A stretch of 64,000 nt of DNA, taken from the NCBI RefSeq assembly GCF_000192865.1, contig NC_015276.1:4024501-4088500 (forward strand). The letters are read 5' to 3'. The DNA is from Marinomonas mediterranea MMB-1 (lineage in GTDB: Bacteria; Pseudomonadota; Gammaproteobacteria; Pseudomonadales; Marinomonadaceae). Position 1 is the first letter of the stretch. Each line of letters begins with the position of its first letter. Below the pieces are notes generated by a model. That model was not told the DNA's origin and searched no databases. It saw nothing but the letters and a program-made list of their open reading frames with translations. The position numbers and the translations under genes are program-made. Positions 19,061 through 28,012 of this stretch are shown here, in pieces.

Positions 19061-21127
19061 TTAATTGTTGGCGATGCTTCCCCCTTTGACTGACACACTG
19101 TCGGCACTTATTTCAATTTGAGAGCCACTTAAGACAAGACTACCCGAGCCATTCAGCTCAATAGCAGCGTCGCCTTGGGTTAAGCTAATCGTCGAGCCTT
19201 GGCTATTTAGCGTGATGCCATTTTCCGTTGAGAGCTGATAACTGCCATCTTGAACTTGGATTTGATAATTACCTTCGTCCACAATTTGATTTAAACCATT
19301 CGCAGTTTGCATCGACATGGCACCTTCACTGGTAATGGATACAGCACCTTCACGGCTTTGCAATCGCATACTTTGAGCGGATGTTTGTTCGAGCGTCGTG
19401 GCGGATTGGATCACAACGTCGGACTCTTGCGTCATCACTTCAAACGTGGTGTTAGCATTAATAGAGAAGTTTTGTCCTGCTTCATAGGTCTGCGCCTCTC
19501 CACTTTTAATCAATGTAGATTTGCCAGCACTGAGCTGGATATCTCCCTCGCTCGAATCAAGAGAAACGCGATGACCGTTGCTCGAAGCATCGAGTACGAG
19601 CGAATTTTTCTGGTCGGGTGTGGCCAACTGAATTTTTTCATTGTCGCTACTATCGTCAAATAGTAGAGAGTGTCCCCCACGAGTTTGGATCATATTGTGA
19701 TTGGCATTCTCACTGTTCACCAACACAACCGAGTCCTGCGATTGAATACAACCTTGAATGATTGGGCGCTCTATGTCTCCATTCTCAAACTGCACAGAAA
19801 CAAGGGTGCCAATAGCAAGAGGGAAATGCATCCCCTGCTCTTTCCCACCCAGCGGCTGAGCGAGCCGTATTGGGGGACTTGATGCGCCCTCTGACTCTGA
19901 TCGTCGATCAAACCCAAATCGAATTCGGTAACAACCTTTGTCGTCAAGCTCACTGGTTGTCATCGCACTCAGCGCTAAGTGCACTGGTGCACGAGGAACA
20001 AATTCAGGTGTGAATTCTGAATCTGCCTTGACGGCAATGAATCGACAGCGAAACCCTTTTGAATTGGAATCAGAACCGTTGGCAATCAAATCACCTTGAG
20101 AACCTGAAAGCGACACTTCCAAAACGCGGTATTGACCTGCGGCGTCTCCCGATGGGCTTAGTACATCGACCAAGACGCCTGGAGCAATGGTTCGGCAATT
20201 TGATTCAAACAGAAAGTAATTATGCTGGCTCTCTTTTGCCATTAAAAAACGTTTAGCAAGTTGCTTGCCTTTATTCGGCGTCGAATAGTTCAACGCCCAA
20301 AGTTCCGTTTTAAGCGAGCTGCTCTCATCCGACGAATGAGCGTTGACCGATTCGTTCACAAGGAGATTCTGACTATGCCAAGGGTAGGAATCATTCAACT
20401 CTAGGCTAGTCGGCATTCTTCTAGCATGGCTGTCTAACTTATAGATGTGATCACGCTCTTTTGCTGCGCCGATATTTTCTAATAGCGGCAAGACTAATGC
20501 GCTGTCACTTTGCGACGTTTGCGTCACTCGGTCACACAACTGAACTTGCGTTAGCCCTTCTCCTTGTATGACATTCAGAAACACGCCTTCTTTCGCTAAA
20601 ATTCGGATAACAAAGTCTAGATCGCTTTCTTGATACTGAATACAAAGTGACAAAACCTCTGTATCAGAGCATTGCGCCTCGACCTGAGCAACGCCATTTA
20701 AATCTTGCTTTAGAACGTCTTTCGCGATGTTTAATGCACTCTTGTCAGTAAAGACTCGGTTGTGCTGTTGTTCCGCCAATAACGATAAGACCGATGAGAT
20801 AGTCAGAGTATATTCCGTAAACCCTGTCGTTAAAGTTCCCGTCAGCCGACACGCGGACACTAGGCCATGAACAGGACGTAACATCCCATTACTGAAAACG
20901 TGGAACCTAGCCTTTTTATTCATCACCAGCGCGACATCAATCGCCTCAACACTCACGACCTTTACCGTAATTTGGTAGCCCTGATTAAACCCCCACTCAT
21001 CAAGTGCAAATGACAACACCATAAACTGATCTTGTGGAAGGTCTGCAAGAGACAAGAAGTATTGACTCGCATCAGCAGCACCATACTCTTTAAATTTTTG
21101 CCTTATATCGGAAACAGAAAAGTCCAT
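19061..21127 (-). CDS. vgrG: T6SS spike protein VgrG
   Basis: 688 residues. The gp27-like region (about 1-380) has 'VHGLVSACRLTGTLTTGF' and 'CIQYQESDLDFVIRILAKEGV', typical of VgrG. A gp5 OB-like region (about 390-480) has 'RIRFGFDRRSESEGASSPPIRLAQPLGG' in broken form and 'GTLVSVQFENGDIERPIIQGCI'. The C-terminal beta-helix has short repeats (about 490-680). No extra effector domain is fused after the helix. It is last in the T6SS operon, 2 bases after clpV. It forms the puncturing tip on the Hcp tube; a PAAR cap is expected but not encoded next to it. Confidence 0.93.
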   Translation of the reverse strand: MDFSVSDIRQKFKEYGAADASQYFLSLADLPQDQFMVLSFALDEWGFNQGYQITVKVVSVEAIDVALVMNKKARFHVFSNGMLRPVHGLVSACRLTGTLTTGFTEYTLTISSVLSLLAEQQHNRVFTDKSALNIAKDVLKQDLNGVAQVEAQCSDTEVLSLCIQYQESDLDFVIRILAKEGVFLNVIQGEGLTQVQLCDRVTQTSQSDSALVLPLLENIGAAKERDHIYKLDSHARRMPTSLELNDSYPWHSQNLLVNESVNAHSSDESSSLKTELWALNYSTPNKGKQLAKRFLMAKESQHNYFLFESNCRTIAPGVLVDVLSPSGDAAGQYRVLEVSLSGSQGDLIANGSDSNSKGFRCRFIAVKADSEFTPEFVPRAPVHLALSAMTTSELDDKGCYRIRFGFDRRSESEGASSPPIRLAQPLGGKEQGMHFPLAIGTLVSVQFENGDIERPIIQGCIQSQDSVVLVNSENANHNMIQTRGGHSLLFDDSSDNEKIQLATPDQKNSLVLDASSNGHRVSLDSSEGDIQLSAGKSTLIKSGEAQTYEAGQNFSINANTTFEVMTQESDVVIQSATTLEQTSAQSMRLQSREGAVSITSEGAMSMQTANGLNQIVDEGNYQIQVQDGSYQLSTENGITLNSQGSTISLTQGDAAIELNGSGSLVLSGSQIEISADSVSVKGGSIANN

Positions 21128-21129
21128 TT

Positions 21130-24054
21130 TTATGCCTCTATTGAATCATCAAGCAAGGCGTTTTGTTGACCACCAGCTTGCTTATCGAGAAACACCACAT
21201 CGATCGTGCCATTTTCTGATGCCGTCATTTGTAGAATGTCTGGCAAATCGGATTCGACTAGATAATGAAGTATTTCATTGGCGATTCGTGAGGATAAGAG
21301 GGATTCAATACGTTGGTTGATTAAACGCGCCCCTGCGTGACTTTCCTGACACAAAGACAACAACATATCGAGCGCAGACTCGTCACAACGCAATTCCATT
21401 TTGTACTCTGACATTAAGCGTTCAGCAAGCTTATCGAGCTTGTGCGTCACAATGGCTTTTAATGACTCTTCATTAAGCGAAACAAAGGGCACGATCTGCA
21501 TTCGAGCAGCTAATGCGGGAGCAAAGTGTTGAGCAACAGTAGGTTGAATCAGTGCTTCCAGTTCCAACGTTGAAGGTGGTGTGTATTCTATTTTTCCGTC
21601 ATCATTCTCACCTTTGTCATCGTCAGAGCTATCGCGTTCGTTGCCACCGCCACTCACGTCAGTGATTGCTGAATTAGCAACTGAATCGTCGGATTTTAGC
21701 GTCTCATTTTCAGAGAAACTCAAATCCACATCATCGCTCTCTGAATTCTCGTTTCTGTCTGACATTGCCTCCATAATAAGCTCAGAGCCTAAGTTAGAAG
21801 TCATGAGTATAATGGTGTTTTTAAAGTCGATTTCCCTTCCTTCACCATCACGCATAATGCCCTGATCAAACACTTGGTAGAAGACGTTCATAACATCAAC
21901 GTGTGCTTTTTCTACCTCGTCGAGTAAAACGACAGAATATGGCTTTTGACGCACCGCTTCCGTTAACAAACCACCTTGTCCATAACCGACATAGCCTGGA
22001 GGCGAGCCTTTTAATTGAGAAACAGTATGAGCTTCTTGGTACTCACTCATATTAATCGTGATAAGTGAGCGTTCACTACCAAACAAGTGTTTTGCAATTT
22101 TTTTGGCGGTTTCCGTTTTACCAACACCACTGGGGCCAGCCAATAAAAAGACACCTTGCGGCCCTTCCGTAAATCGAAGCTTCGCTTTATTCGCTCTAAG
22201 GCTCTGACCAATCGCTCTGATCGCACCGTCTTGCCCAATAATGTCTTCACCCAAAGCCGCGTCAAAGGTCAGTAGATTTTGAAGGTCATCTCGCACCATG
22301 CTACCGACAGGGATTCCAGTCCAGTCGGCAATTACATCCGCAATGGACGTCGCATTGACTTCCGCCTGTATACATAAGCCTGCCGATGACGACTCTTGTT
22401 CTTCCTGTAACAGCTTTCTCAAAGAGTATGCACGATGCTTACTTTCCTCGTCGTTTTCCGCATTTTCAACTGAGCGTTGAATTTCTTCGACAAGGTGGTT
22501 TTGCTTATCCCAACTTTCTTTTAGATCGGATATTTCCAACAGGACTTGCTGTTGTTCATCTTTTAACTCGTGGTGTAAATCCATATTGCTTTCGAGCCCT
22601 TGGTCGAGCTCCTTCTCTAGCCCTGCTATTCGGTCTTCAATATAAAGCGCTTTTGCTTGAAGTCCTTCTAGGGTTTGAGGCAAAACGGCCTGACCCATTT
22701 TCACACGGGCAGCGGCAGTATCAATTAAATCGATCGCTTTATCTGGAAGAAAACGTCCACTCACATAACGATCTGACAGTTCGACTGCCGCCTCAATTGC
22801 TTCGTCTGTAATGCTGACATCATGATGCTGCTCGTACTTCTCTTTAATTTGCGTCAGCATGTGCTTGGCAGCATCCAATGTGGGTTCTTCCACTTTAACC
22901 ATCTGGAAGCGGCGCGCCAGAGCGGGATCTCGTTCAAAGTACTGCTTATATTCAGACCACGTCGTCGCCGCAACGGTTCTCAACTCACCGCGAGCTAAGG
23001 CTGGCTTTAATAGATTTGCGGCATCGGCAAGCCCAGCTTCACCGCCGGCTCCCACCAAAGTATGAGCTTCATCGATGAATAACATGATCTCATCGGAGCT
23101 TCCCACTTCGTCAATCACTTGCTTTAGACGCTTTTCGAACTCTCCTTTAACGCTTGCACCCGCTTGCAACAAACCTAAATCAAGTACGTGGATATGCTTA
23201 CCTTTTAAGAACTCAGGCACATCTCCGTCGACAATGCGTTGCGCTAGCCCTTCAACGACCGCCGTTTTACCGACACCCGGCTCACCAACCAAAATAGGGT
23301 TATTTTTTCGCCTACGACAGAGGATATCAATGGCTTTTCGAATCTCTTTATGGCGGCCGCTGATGGGATCTAATTCACCGTTTTTAGCCTTGATCGTCAG
23401 GTCTGTTGTAAATCGATCGATGGCTCTTGGAGAGTGAGCAGAACCCGAACCTACGCCCTGACCATGTTCGGTTAAACTCACATTCCCCACATCGTTACTG
23501 TTAGAGATACTTTGATCGAAATGGTCCACCTCGTATTCGTTTGAGCGTACAGTGATCTCACTGACATTTGCTTTCAGAATATCTAGGTTAATGCTTCTCA
23601 GCGCATCGTAACTTCTATAGTGAGGCCAGTTAGAGGAGATTTGAATAAAGCTTTCAAGAATGCTCAATGAATCAATACCGACGGTATCGCTTTGGCGAAC
23701 CCAAGAAGCTTTTGATGGCATGCGCAGTGTAAAATTCAAACAAGCGCGTTCGAGTAGTTCATATAGCTCGGAAGACAAAACGGCTTTACTGTCATGAAGC
23801 ACTCTTTGCTGATTCACATTATCAACAAGCTGCTGCCATAACGTATTTTGATCGACTGAAAAGTAGCTCAATACACACGATAGATGACTGGCTTCGCCCT
23901 TTACTTCGCTTTCTTCTAGTAGCTTTAGCAACAGGTGTTCCGGAACGATTTCTCTGTGTCCTCTAGAGTTTGCAAAACCGGCGGCGGCTTCCAGCGCTCG
24001 ACCACATAATGGGCTTAACTTGTCGATCAAGACTTTCAGTGTTTGACTGTCCAT
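21130..24054 (-). CDS. clpV: T6SS sheath-recycling AAA+ ATPase ClpV (TssH)
   Basis: 974 residues, about 80-100 longer than usual ClpV. The Clp-N domain (1-160) is followed by AAA1 with Walker A 'GEPGVGKTAVVEG' and Walker B 'IMLFIDEAHTLVGAGG', a middle coiled domain, and AAA2 with 'GPSGVGKTETAKK' and 'VVLLDEVEKAH'. Between the AAA2 sensor 'LMTSNLGSELIMEAM' and the C-terminal 'FAPALAARMQIVPF' sits an acidic Ser/Asp/Glu-rich insert of about 60 residues (about 762-822) not expected in this family. ClpV disassembles contracted TssBC sheath in the cytoplasm. Confidence 0.93.
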   Translation of the reverse strand: MDSQTLKVLIDKLSPLCGRALEAAAGFANSRGHREIVPEHLLLKLLEESEVKGEASHLSCVLSYFSVDQNTLWQQLVDNVNQQRVLHDSKAVLSSELYELLERACLNFTLRMPSKASWVRQSDTVGIDSLSILESFIQISSNWPHYRSYDALRSINLDILKANVSEITVRSNEYEVDHFDQSISNSNDVGNVSLTEHGQGVGSGSAHSPRAIDRFTTDLTIKAKNGELDPISGRHKEIRKAIDILCRRRKNNPILVGEPGVGKTAVVEGLAQRIVDGDVPEFLKGKHIHVLDLGLLQAGASVKGEFEKRLKQVIDEVGSSDEIMLFIDEAHTLVGAGGEAGLADAANLLKPALARGELRTVAATTWSEYKQYFERDPALARRFQMVKVEEPTLDAAKHMLTQIKEKYEQHHDVSITDEAIEAAVELSDRYVSGRFLPDKAIDLIDTAAARVKMGQAVLPQTLEGLQAKALYIEDRIAGLEKELDQGLESNMDLHHELKDEQQQVLLEISDLKESWDKQNHLVEEIQRSVENAENDEESKHRAYSLRKLLQEEQESSSAGLCIQAEVNATSIADVIADWTGIPVGSMVRDDLQNLLTFDAALGEDIIGQDGAIRAIGQSLRANKAKLRFTEGPQGVFLLAGPSGVGKTETAKKIAKHLFGSERSLITINMSEYQEAHTVSQLKGSPPGYVGYGQGGLLTEAVRQKPYSVVLLDEVEKAHVDVMNVFYQVFDQGIMRDGEGREIDFKNTIILMTSNLGSELIMEAMSDRNENSESDDVDLSFSENETLKSDDSVANSAITDVSGGGNERDSSDDDKGENDDGKIEYTPPSTLELEALIQPTVAQHFAPALAARMQIVPFVSLNEESLKAIVTHKLDKLAERLMSEYKMELRCDESALDMLLSLCQESHAGARLINQRIESLLSSRIANEILHYLVESDLPDILQMTASENGTIDVVFLDKQAGGQQNALLDDSIEA

Positions 24055-24113
24055 AGCTTATTATTCCTTCTATCTTCCCAAACTTAGCGTTAATTTTTTA
24101 CTTGAATAGGTTA

Positions 24114-25103
24114 TTAAAAATTCTGGTAACTTTGATCGCTGAACTCATACTCTATATTTTGCCCCGCTTCCCCTAACACCAATGGCGCGCCTAGTTTAAG
24201 CGCTTGCCCTTTGGTGCTTAGTTCCATTGGCGGCATTCCTTCAACCACCACACTCGCCCCTATCCGGTATGAAACGAGAGTCGGCAAGTAATCTTCCAAT
24301 AAAGACGCCAAATAGCGCGCCTTCTCTCCCCCAGGCTTAAAGTCTTCCAAGTGTTCTAAACTAATCACACCTAGGTTGATCTTTATAGCCTGCCCAACGA
24401 CCGAGACTTTGCTTCCAAGTAAGGTATTGTCACCTAACGATAACAACTCCCCTAAAGGCAACGCTTGATGCGTATCGACGGTTTTCACTAAATTAGAAGA
24501 AACCATTAAATTAGGTAGAGACAAAGCGTGCCTAAGCATATTCTCGACAACACATAGGCTTTTTTTCCGGTTAGAAAGCGCCCCAACCGAAAAACCTTTT
24601 TGCCCTACTGTTGAAGGCGCATCGCCATCACTGCCTTTGTTATATTCACTGCGTGGAAGAGGCAATCGACCGGATATTGCCAAGCACATTTTAATAAAGA
24701 GGTTATCGTTTCCTGCATTCGCGAGAGGCTGGAATTTTTGCCAGCTCTTGTGCAACAACCAATAGGCATTTTGATTAAAAATATCTAAGAAAGCCGCAAT
24801 ACACTTTCCGGCTTCTGAGTTCTGCGTCACATCTTGAAGAAAGTAATGGGGTGTCGGAGCATCCACCCCATAAAGACCAAAAAAAGTCGCCTCTAACTGC
24901 CAATTGTCATTATGACCTTGAGTTAACTTATGAACATCAGAGGCAGGAAAGGATAACCAGTCAGATGGTTTCAACGTAAGCCAAGAAGGTTTGTCCCTGA
25001 CTTGCGTTTGATCCTTCATCTTTAGCAGTACGTTTAGCAACTGATGATAGTGGTACTCACAGGCGGACGCTTTAAGGGAATGAGTATCTAACTCTCTGTG
25101 CAT
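24114..25103 (-). CDS. tssG: T6SS baseplate protein TssG
   Basis: About 329 residues from the ATG at 25103, starting 'MHRELDTHSLKASACE'. A frame extension of seven residues to 25124 is possible. Family features are 'ATFFGLYGVDAPTPHYFLQDV' near residue 75, the 'CLAISGRLPLPRS' loop in the middle and a C-terminal 'LEDYLPTLVSYRIG' segment. It overlaps the end of tssF, as is common. TssG joins TssF, TssE and TssK to build the baseplate wedge. Confidence 0.9.
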   Translation of the reverse strand: MHRELDTHSLKASACEYHYHQLLNVLLKMKDQTQVRDKPSWLTLKPSDWLSFPASDVHKLTQGHNDNWQLEATFFGLYGVDAPTPHYFLQDVTQNSEAGKCIAAFLDIFNQNAYWLLHKSWQKFQPLANAGNDNLFIKMCLAISGRLPLPRSEYNKGSDGDAPSTVGQKGFSVGALSNRKKSLCVVENMLRHALSLPNLMVSSNLVKTVDTHQALPLGELLSLGDNTLLGSKVSVVGQAIKINLGVISLEHLEDFKPGGEKARYLASLLEDYLPTLVSYRIGASVVVEGMPPMELSTKGQALKLGAPLVLGEAGQNIEYEFSDQSYQNF

Positions 25104-26788
25104 AAATTTGCTTCCCAGAACCACTCTTTATTTGATGGTAGAGTCATGATTTTCATCTCAATACGCTCTGATATGTCCGCATACGCGCCCAAAAAGGCAT
25201 AGAGAATAGAGCCGAAAAAGTAAATATCTGCCGTTGAACTAAAGCCCGTCTCACTGACCGTCAAATCAAATTGAATAATATTAAATAAAACACCTTTCTT
25301 TATCTTCTGTTGGCGGCTTTGTGTCACACTATCGATCGATAGAATTCTATTCTTATTTTCTTCAAGCCCACTCCAATCGAACAAACCCAGCAGAGCGCGA
25401 AGTTTATTCGCACTGTCCAACACCGTCAGATTTTGAGAGAGCATAGAAACCAACTGCCAACCAAAGTCTTGATTTGAGGGCGGTAATGAAACCTTACTTG
25501 GTCTTGAAATATTACGAACCGATATTGTTTGCTCTATCTCCGATGGCAACTCGCACACATCGCCAAAGTCCAAGTATTTTCTTGGATAGTTATTATTCGT
25601 TGCAATCAGGCCAACACTCAACGTCTGCTCATCTATGTCTTTTGAGCCATTCAACGAGAGATAATGCTGCCACTTTCCAGTTGGACTTCTCTTCAGTTGT
25701 GCCATAAACGTGGGATCAGACTCAGAGCGATAATCAAGCTTATGAAGCGACTTATACTCTGTCACATCACCGTTTTTTAAGTCCCGACTGGCAACCTCCG
25801 ATATCCAGTAAGAACTTGCTTGATTACCGTACTCACTATCCACTTTCACTAAAAAATCTGGATATTTTGAACTGGCCTTAATCGGTTCTGACTCAGCTGG
25901 AAAAGTATTAATTCCGACAACACTGTTGATACGAAGAGTTTTACTATCCACTTTATGAGTAGGTGGTAAAAATAATGCCGTCTCTATCGTAATGGACAGC
26001 CTTTGAGCGTTTTCAGAGAGCAAGGAATAATCAATATCGCAAAGCTCAACAAACATAAAACGATCACGAGCATTGAAGTAGTCAAAAAGAATGTTGTAGG
26101 CATCATGCCCCTGCTCGAAGGCGGGCAATGTATTCGCCTCTACCTTTATTCTGCAAGGATCAATTTTTGCTTTACCTAACGTACCATCTAGATTGGTGGC
26201 GTAGGTGGCAGTCGAGTTTGTTAATGCTTCATAAAGCACATAGGCAAGAGAGCGATCGCAATTTAAGAAAATAGGAAGGCTCTGATTCTGTAAATCGGCC
26301 CAGGCGATGTCCGCACTTTTTTCTAACTCTATGGTCACTTTCGTCCCTCGACCAAGCACGTCCGTCGCAGAAATGTCGTGAACGTGTAGAGGCAACAATT
26401 CAATGTTGGATGTGGTTTGAAAATGACACTTGATCGAGTCTGGCCCTTTGTAAGGAGAAGAGACAACCGTTCCTTTTGGGATGTTCGTTAGGCCGCCCGA
26501 AAGCGCAGACGGAGAAAACTCTAAGACGAGATGCGATGGAAAGGGCCGACATAACGATGGCGCCAACTGGTCTAGTAAGCTTTGACTAAGTTCAGGAACC
26601 GAATCATCTAATCGTTCGCGTATTTTTGACGTTAAAAACGCCATCCCTTCAAGCAGTCGTTCCACATACGGGTCGCGATCTCGAACCGCATTGAGGTTCA
26701 ACATAGCCGCTTGTTCTGGATACGCTTTTGCGAACTCTTGCGACTCTTCTTTTAACAGGCGCAGTTCCGCCTCAAAATATTCCTTCAC
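25088..26788 (-). CDS. tssF: T6SS baseplate protein TssF
   Basis: 566 residues. The N-terminus 'YFEAELRLLKEESQEFAKAYPEQAAMLN' and 'DPYVERLLEGMAFLTSKIRERLDD' are the diagnostic TssF start. Then come 'LCRPFPSHLVLEFSP' and the baseplate-wedge fold, ending near 'FFGSILYAFLGAYADI', also typical. It lies 27 bases after tssE and overlaps tssG. It is a structural component of the cytoplasmic baseplate. Confidence 0.93.
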   Translation of the reverse strand: MKEYFEAELRLLKEESQEFAKAYPEQAAMLNLNAVRDRDPYVERLLEGMAFLTSKIRERLDDSVPELSQSLLDQLAPSLCRPFPSHLVLEFSPSALSGGLTNIPKGTVVSSPYKGPDSIKCHFQTTSNIELLPLHVHDISATDVLGRGTKVTIELEKSADIAWADLQNQSLPIFLNCDRSLAYVLYEALTNSTATYATNLDGTLGKAKIDPCRIKVEANTLPAFEQGHDAYNILFDYFNARDRFMFVELCDIDYSLLSENAQRLSITIETALFLPPTHKVDSKTLRINSVVGINTFPAESEPIKASSKYPDFLVKVDSEYGNQASSYWISEVASRDLKNGDVTEYKSLHKLDYRSESDPTFMAQLKRSPTGKWQHYLSLNGSKDIDEQTLSVGLIATNNNYPRKYLDFGDVCELPSEIEQTISVRNISRPSKVSLPPSNQDFGWQLVSMLSQNLTVLDSANKLRALLGLFDWSGLEENKNRILSIDSVTQSRQQKIKKGVLFNIIQFDLTVSETGFSSTADIYFFGSILYAFLGAYADISERIEMKIMTLPSNKEWFWEANLCTES

Positions 26789-26815
26789 AACGCCTCCTGC
26801 GATGAAACATTTACA

Positions 26816-27247
26816 TTAATATCCATATTGATTTGAGGCACTCGATGGTCCAGCGACCTCTGCGGTTCCGCTACTTTTAAAGTTCGTTTTAAAAGAAATC
26901 GCATTACCGTTATGTGTTTTTCCAGTTATTCGAATCGACACCACACCGGAATTTAGATCTCTTGGAAGAGGAATAACATGGACGCCCGTCAGCCTAGGTT
27001 CGTACTTTTCAACGATTTTCTTAACCGCAATCGCAATGTCATCTTCTGAGTAAGGTAACGCCTGATAAAGCTTATTTAAGTCAGGCATCCCGTAATCGGG
27101 TAAGTGGGACAAACCTCCCTGCCTAGCGTTCAAGAGCCTAACAAGATGATCGTGAATGCTCATTAAATAATCTTCGTAAGTAGGAAAATCACTTAACTGC
27201 GCCCCACCCATATGTTGCTGGCTCAATACTTCATACAATGACAACAT
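26816..27247 (-). CDS. tssE: T6SS baseplate protein TssE (gp25-like)
   Basis: 143 residues from the ATG at 27247, which has AGGG upstream and starts 'MLSLYEVLSQQHMGG'. The frame is open a further 24 residues but that part lacks family similarity. 'YEDYLMSIHDHLVRLLNARQGG' followed by 'LPDYGMPDLN' is the gp25/TssE core with the conserved E-R/L-N-x-R-x-G arrangement. TssE is the wedge protein contacting the sheath base. Confidence 0.9.
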   Translation of the reverse strand: MLSLYEVLSQQHMGGAQLSDFPTYEDYLMSIHDHLVRLLNARQGGLSHLPDYGMPDLNKLYQALPYSEDDIAIAVKKIVEKYEPRLTGVHVIPLPRDLNSGVVSIRITGKTHNGNAISFKTNFKSSGTAEVAGPSSASNQYGY

Positions 27248-27350
27248 ACTACATCCCTGTAATAAGAACTCTGTGTTTATCTTAACGTGCAAAAGGGGTG
27301 CGTTTTCACGCACCCCCAAGCAATGGACTCAAGGAAAAGAACGTCGAATC

Positions 27351-27836
27351 TTATCGACCTTCAATCCATGAATCAGAGAACTCGATGTTACCGTCTAGGA
27401 ACGTCCAAGTAATCTTCTGATAACGAATTGCGATTTCCTCTAGGTGAGGGTAACGCTCTTTATCTAGATCTTTAACGTTCGCCATAGTTGGGCTAACCGA
27501 TGTCACTTTTACACCCTCAAGAGTGTGGCGGAAGTACTCGACTTCTGTACCTGTTTCATCGATTTTGTACCAGCTAAGCACGAGGCTATTTAGCGTTTGA
27601 CCGTTACTACATGCCTTATAAAGGTATGGAGTCGCTGCGTCGTACGCCTTTGTGATAATCAAAGGTTCGTGTTTACGAGTGCCTGTTAGTTCCCCTGTAT
27701 CTCGGTCCGTAGGAATACGAAGCTCGTGGTCAAATGCCAGAATTTCGATAGATCCTTCACGACCAGCAACCGTTACAGAACCCTGTACGTCGTTACCTTG
27801 ATCATCGGTTAGCCACATGTAAGCAGGAATTGCCAT
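27351..27836 (-). CDS. hcp: T6SS inner-tube protein Hcp
   Basis: 161 residues, the standard Hcp size. The start 'MAIPAYMWLTDDQGNDVQGSV' and 'TRKHEPLIITKAYDAATPYLYKA' are clear Hcp landmarks, with 'EYFRHTLEGVKVTSVSP' and the C-terminal 'ITWTFLDGNIEFSDSW'. Hcp hexamers stack to form the expelled tube and can carry effectors. It lies between tssC and tssE with a structured 176-base leader, which may allow its own expression level. Confidence 0.95.
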   Translation of the reverse strand: MAIPAYMWLTDDQGNDVQGSVTVAGREGSIEILAFDHELRIPTDRDTGELTGTRKHEPLIITKAYDAATPYLYKACSNGQTLNSLVLSWYKIDETGTEVEYFRHTLEGVKVTSVSPTMANVKDLDKERYPHLEEIAIRYQKITWTFLDGNIEFSDSWIEGR

Positions 27837-27904
27837 TTAAATATCTCCTTATATTAATTTCCAAAAAAGTATGTTGCGTATCTCGAATAGAGACACATTC
27901 CCAA

Positions 27905-27997
27905 CGCGCAAGCCTAAGCTGCGCGCCAACGAGTGAGAATTCTTTGGTGAGTAAAGGGCGTGCGCTCATGTGCTCACAAGGTCACGCCGCGGTACTC
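27905..27997 (-). promoter_or_regulatory. Two hairpins in the tssC-hcp gap
   Basis: The first hairpin pairs 27905-27909 with 27921-27925 (CGCGC/GCGCG plus inner AGC/GCT). The second pairs 27949-27953 with 27993-27997, inside which GGCGTG (27957-27962) pairs with CACGCC (27983-27988). Neither is followed by a strong U-tract. They may act as partial terminator, RNA processing or stability element setting the hcp level. Confidence 0.4.
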
Positions 27998-28012
27998 AAA
28001 ACATTTAATCCA

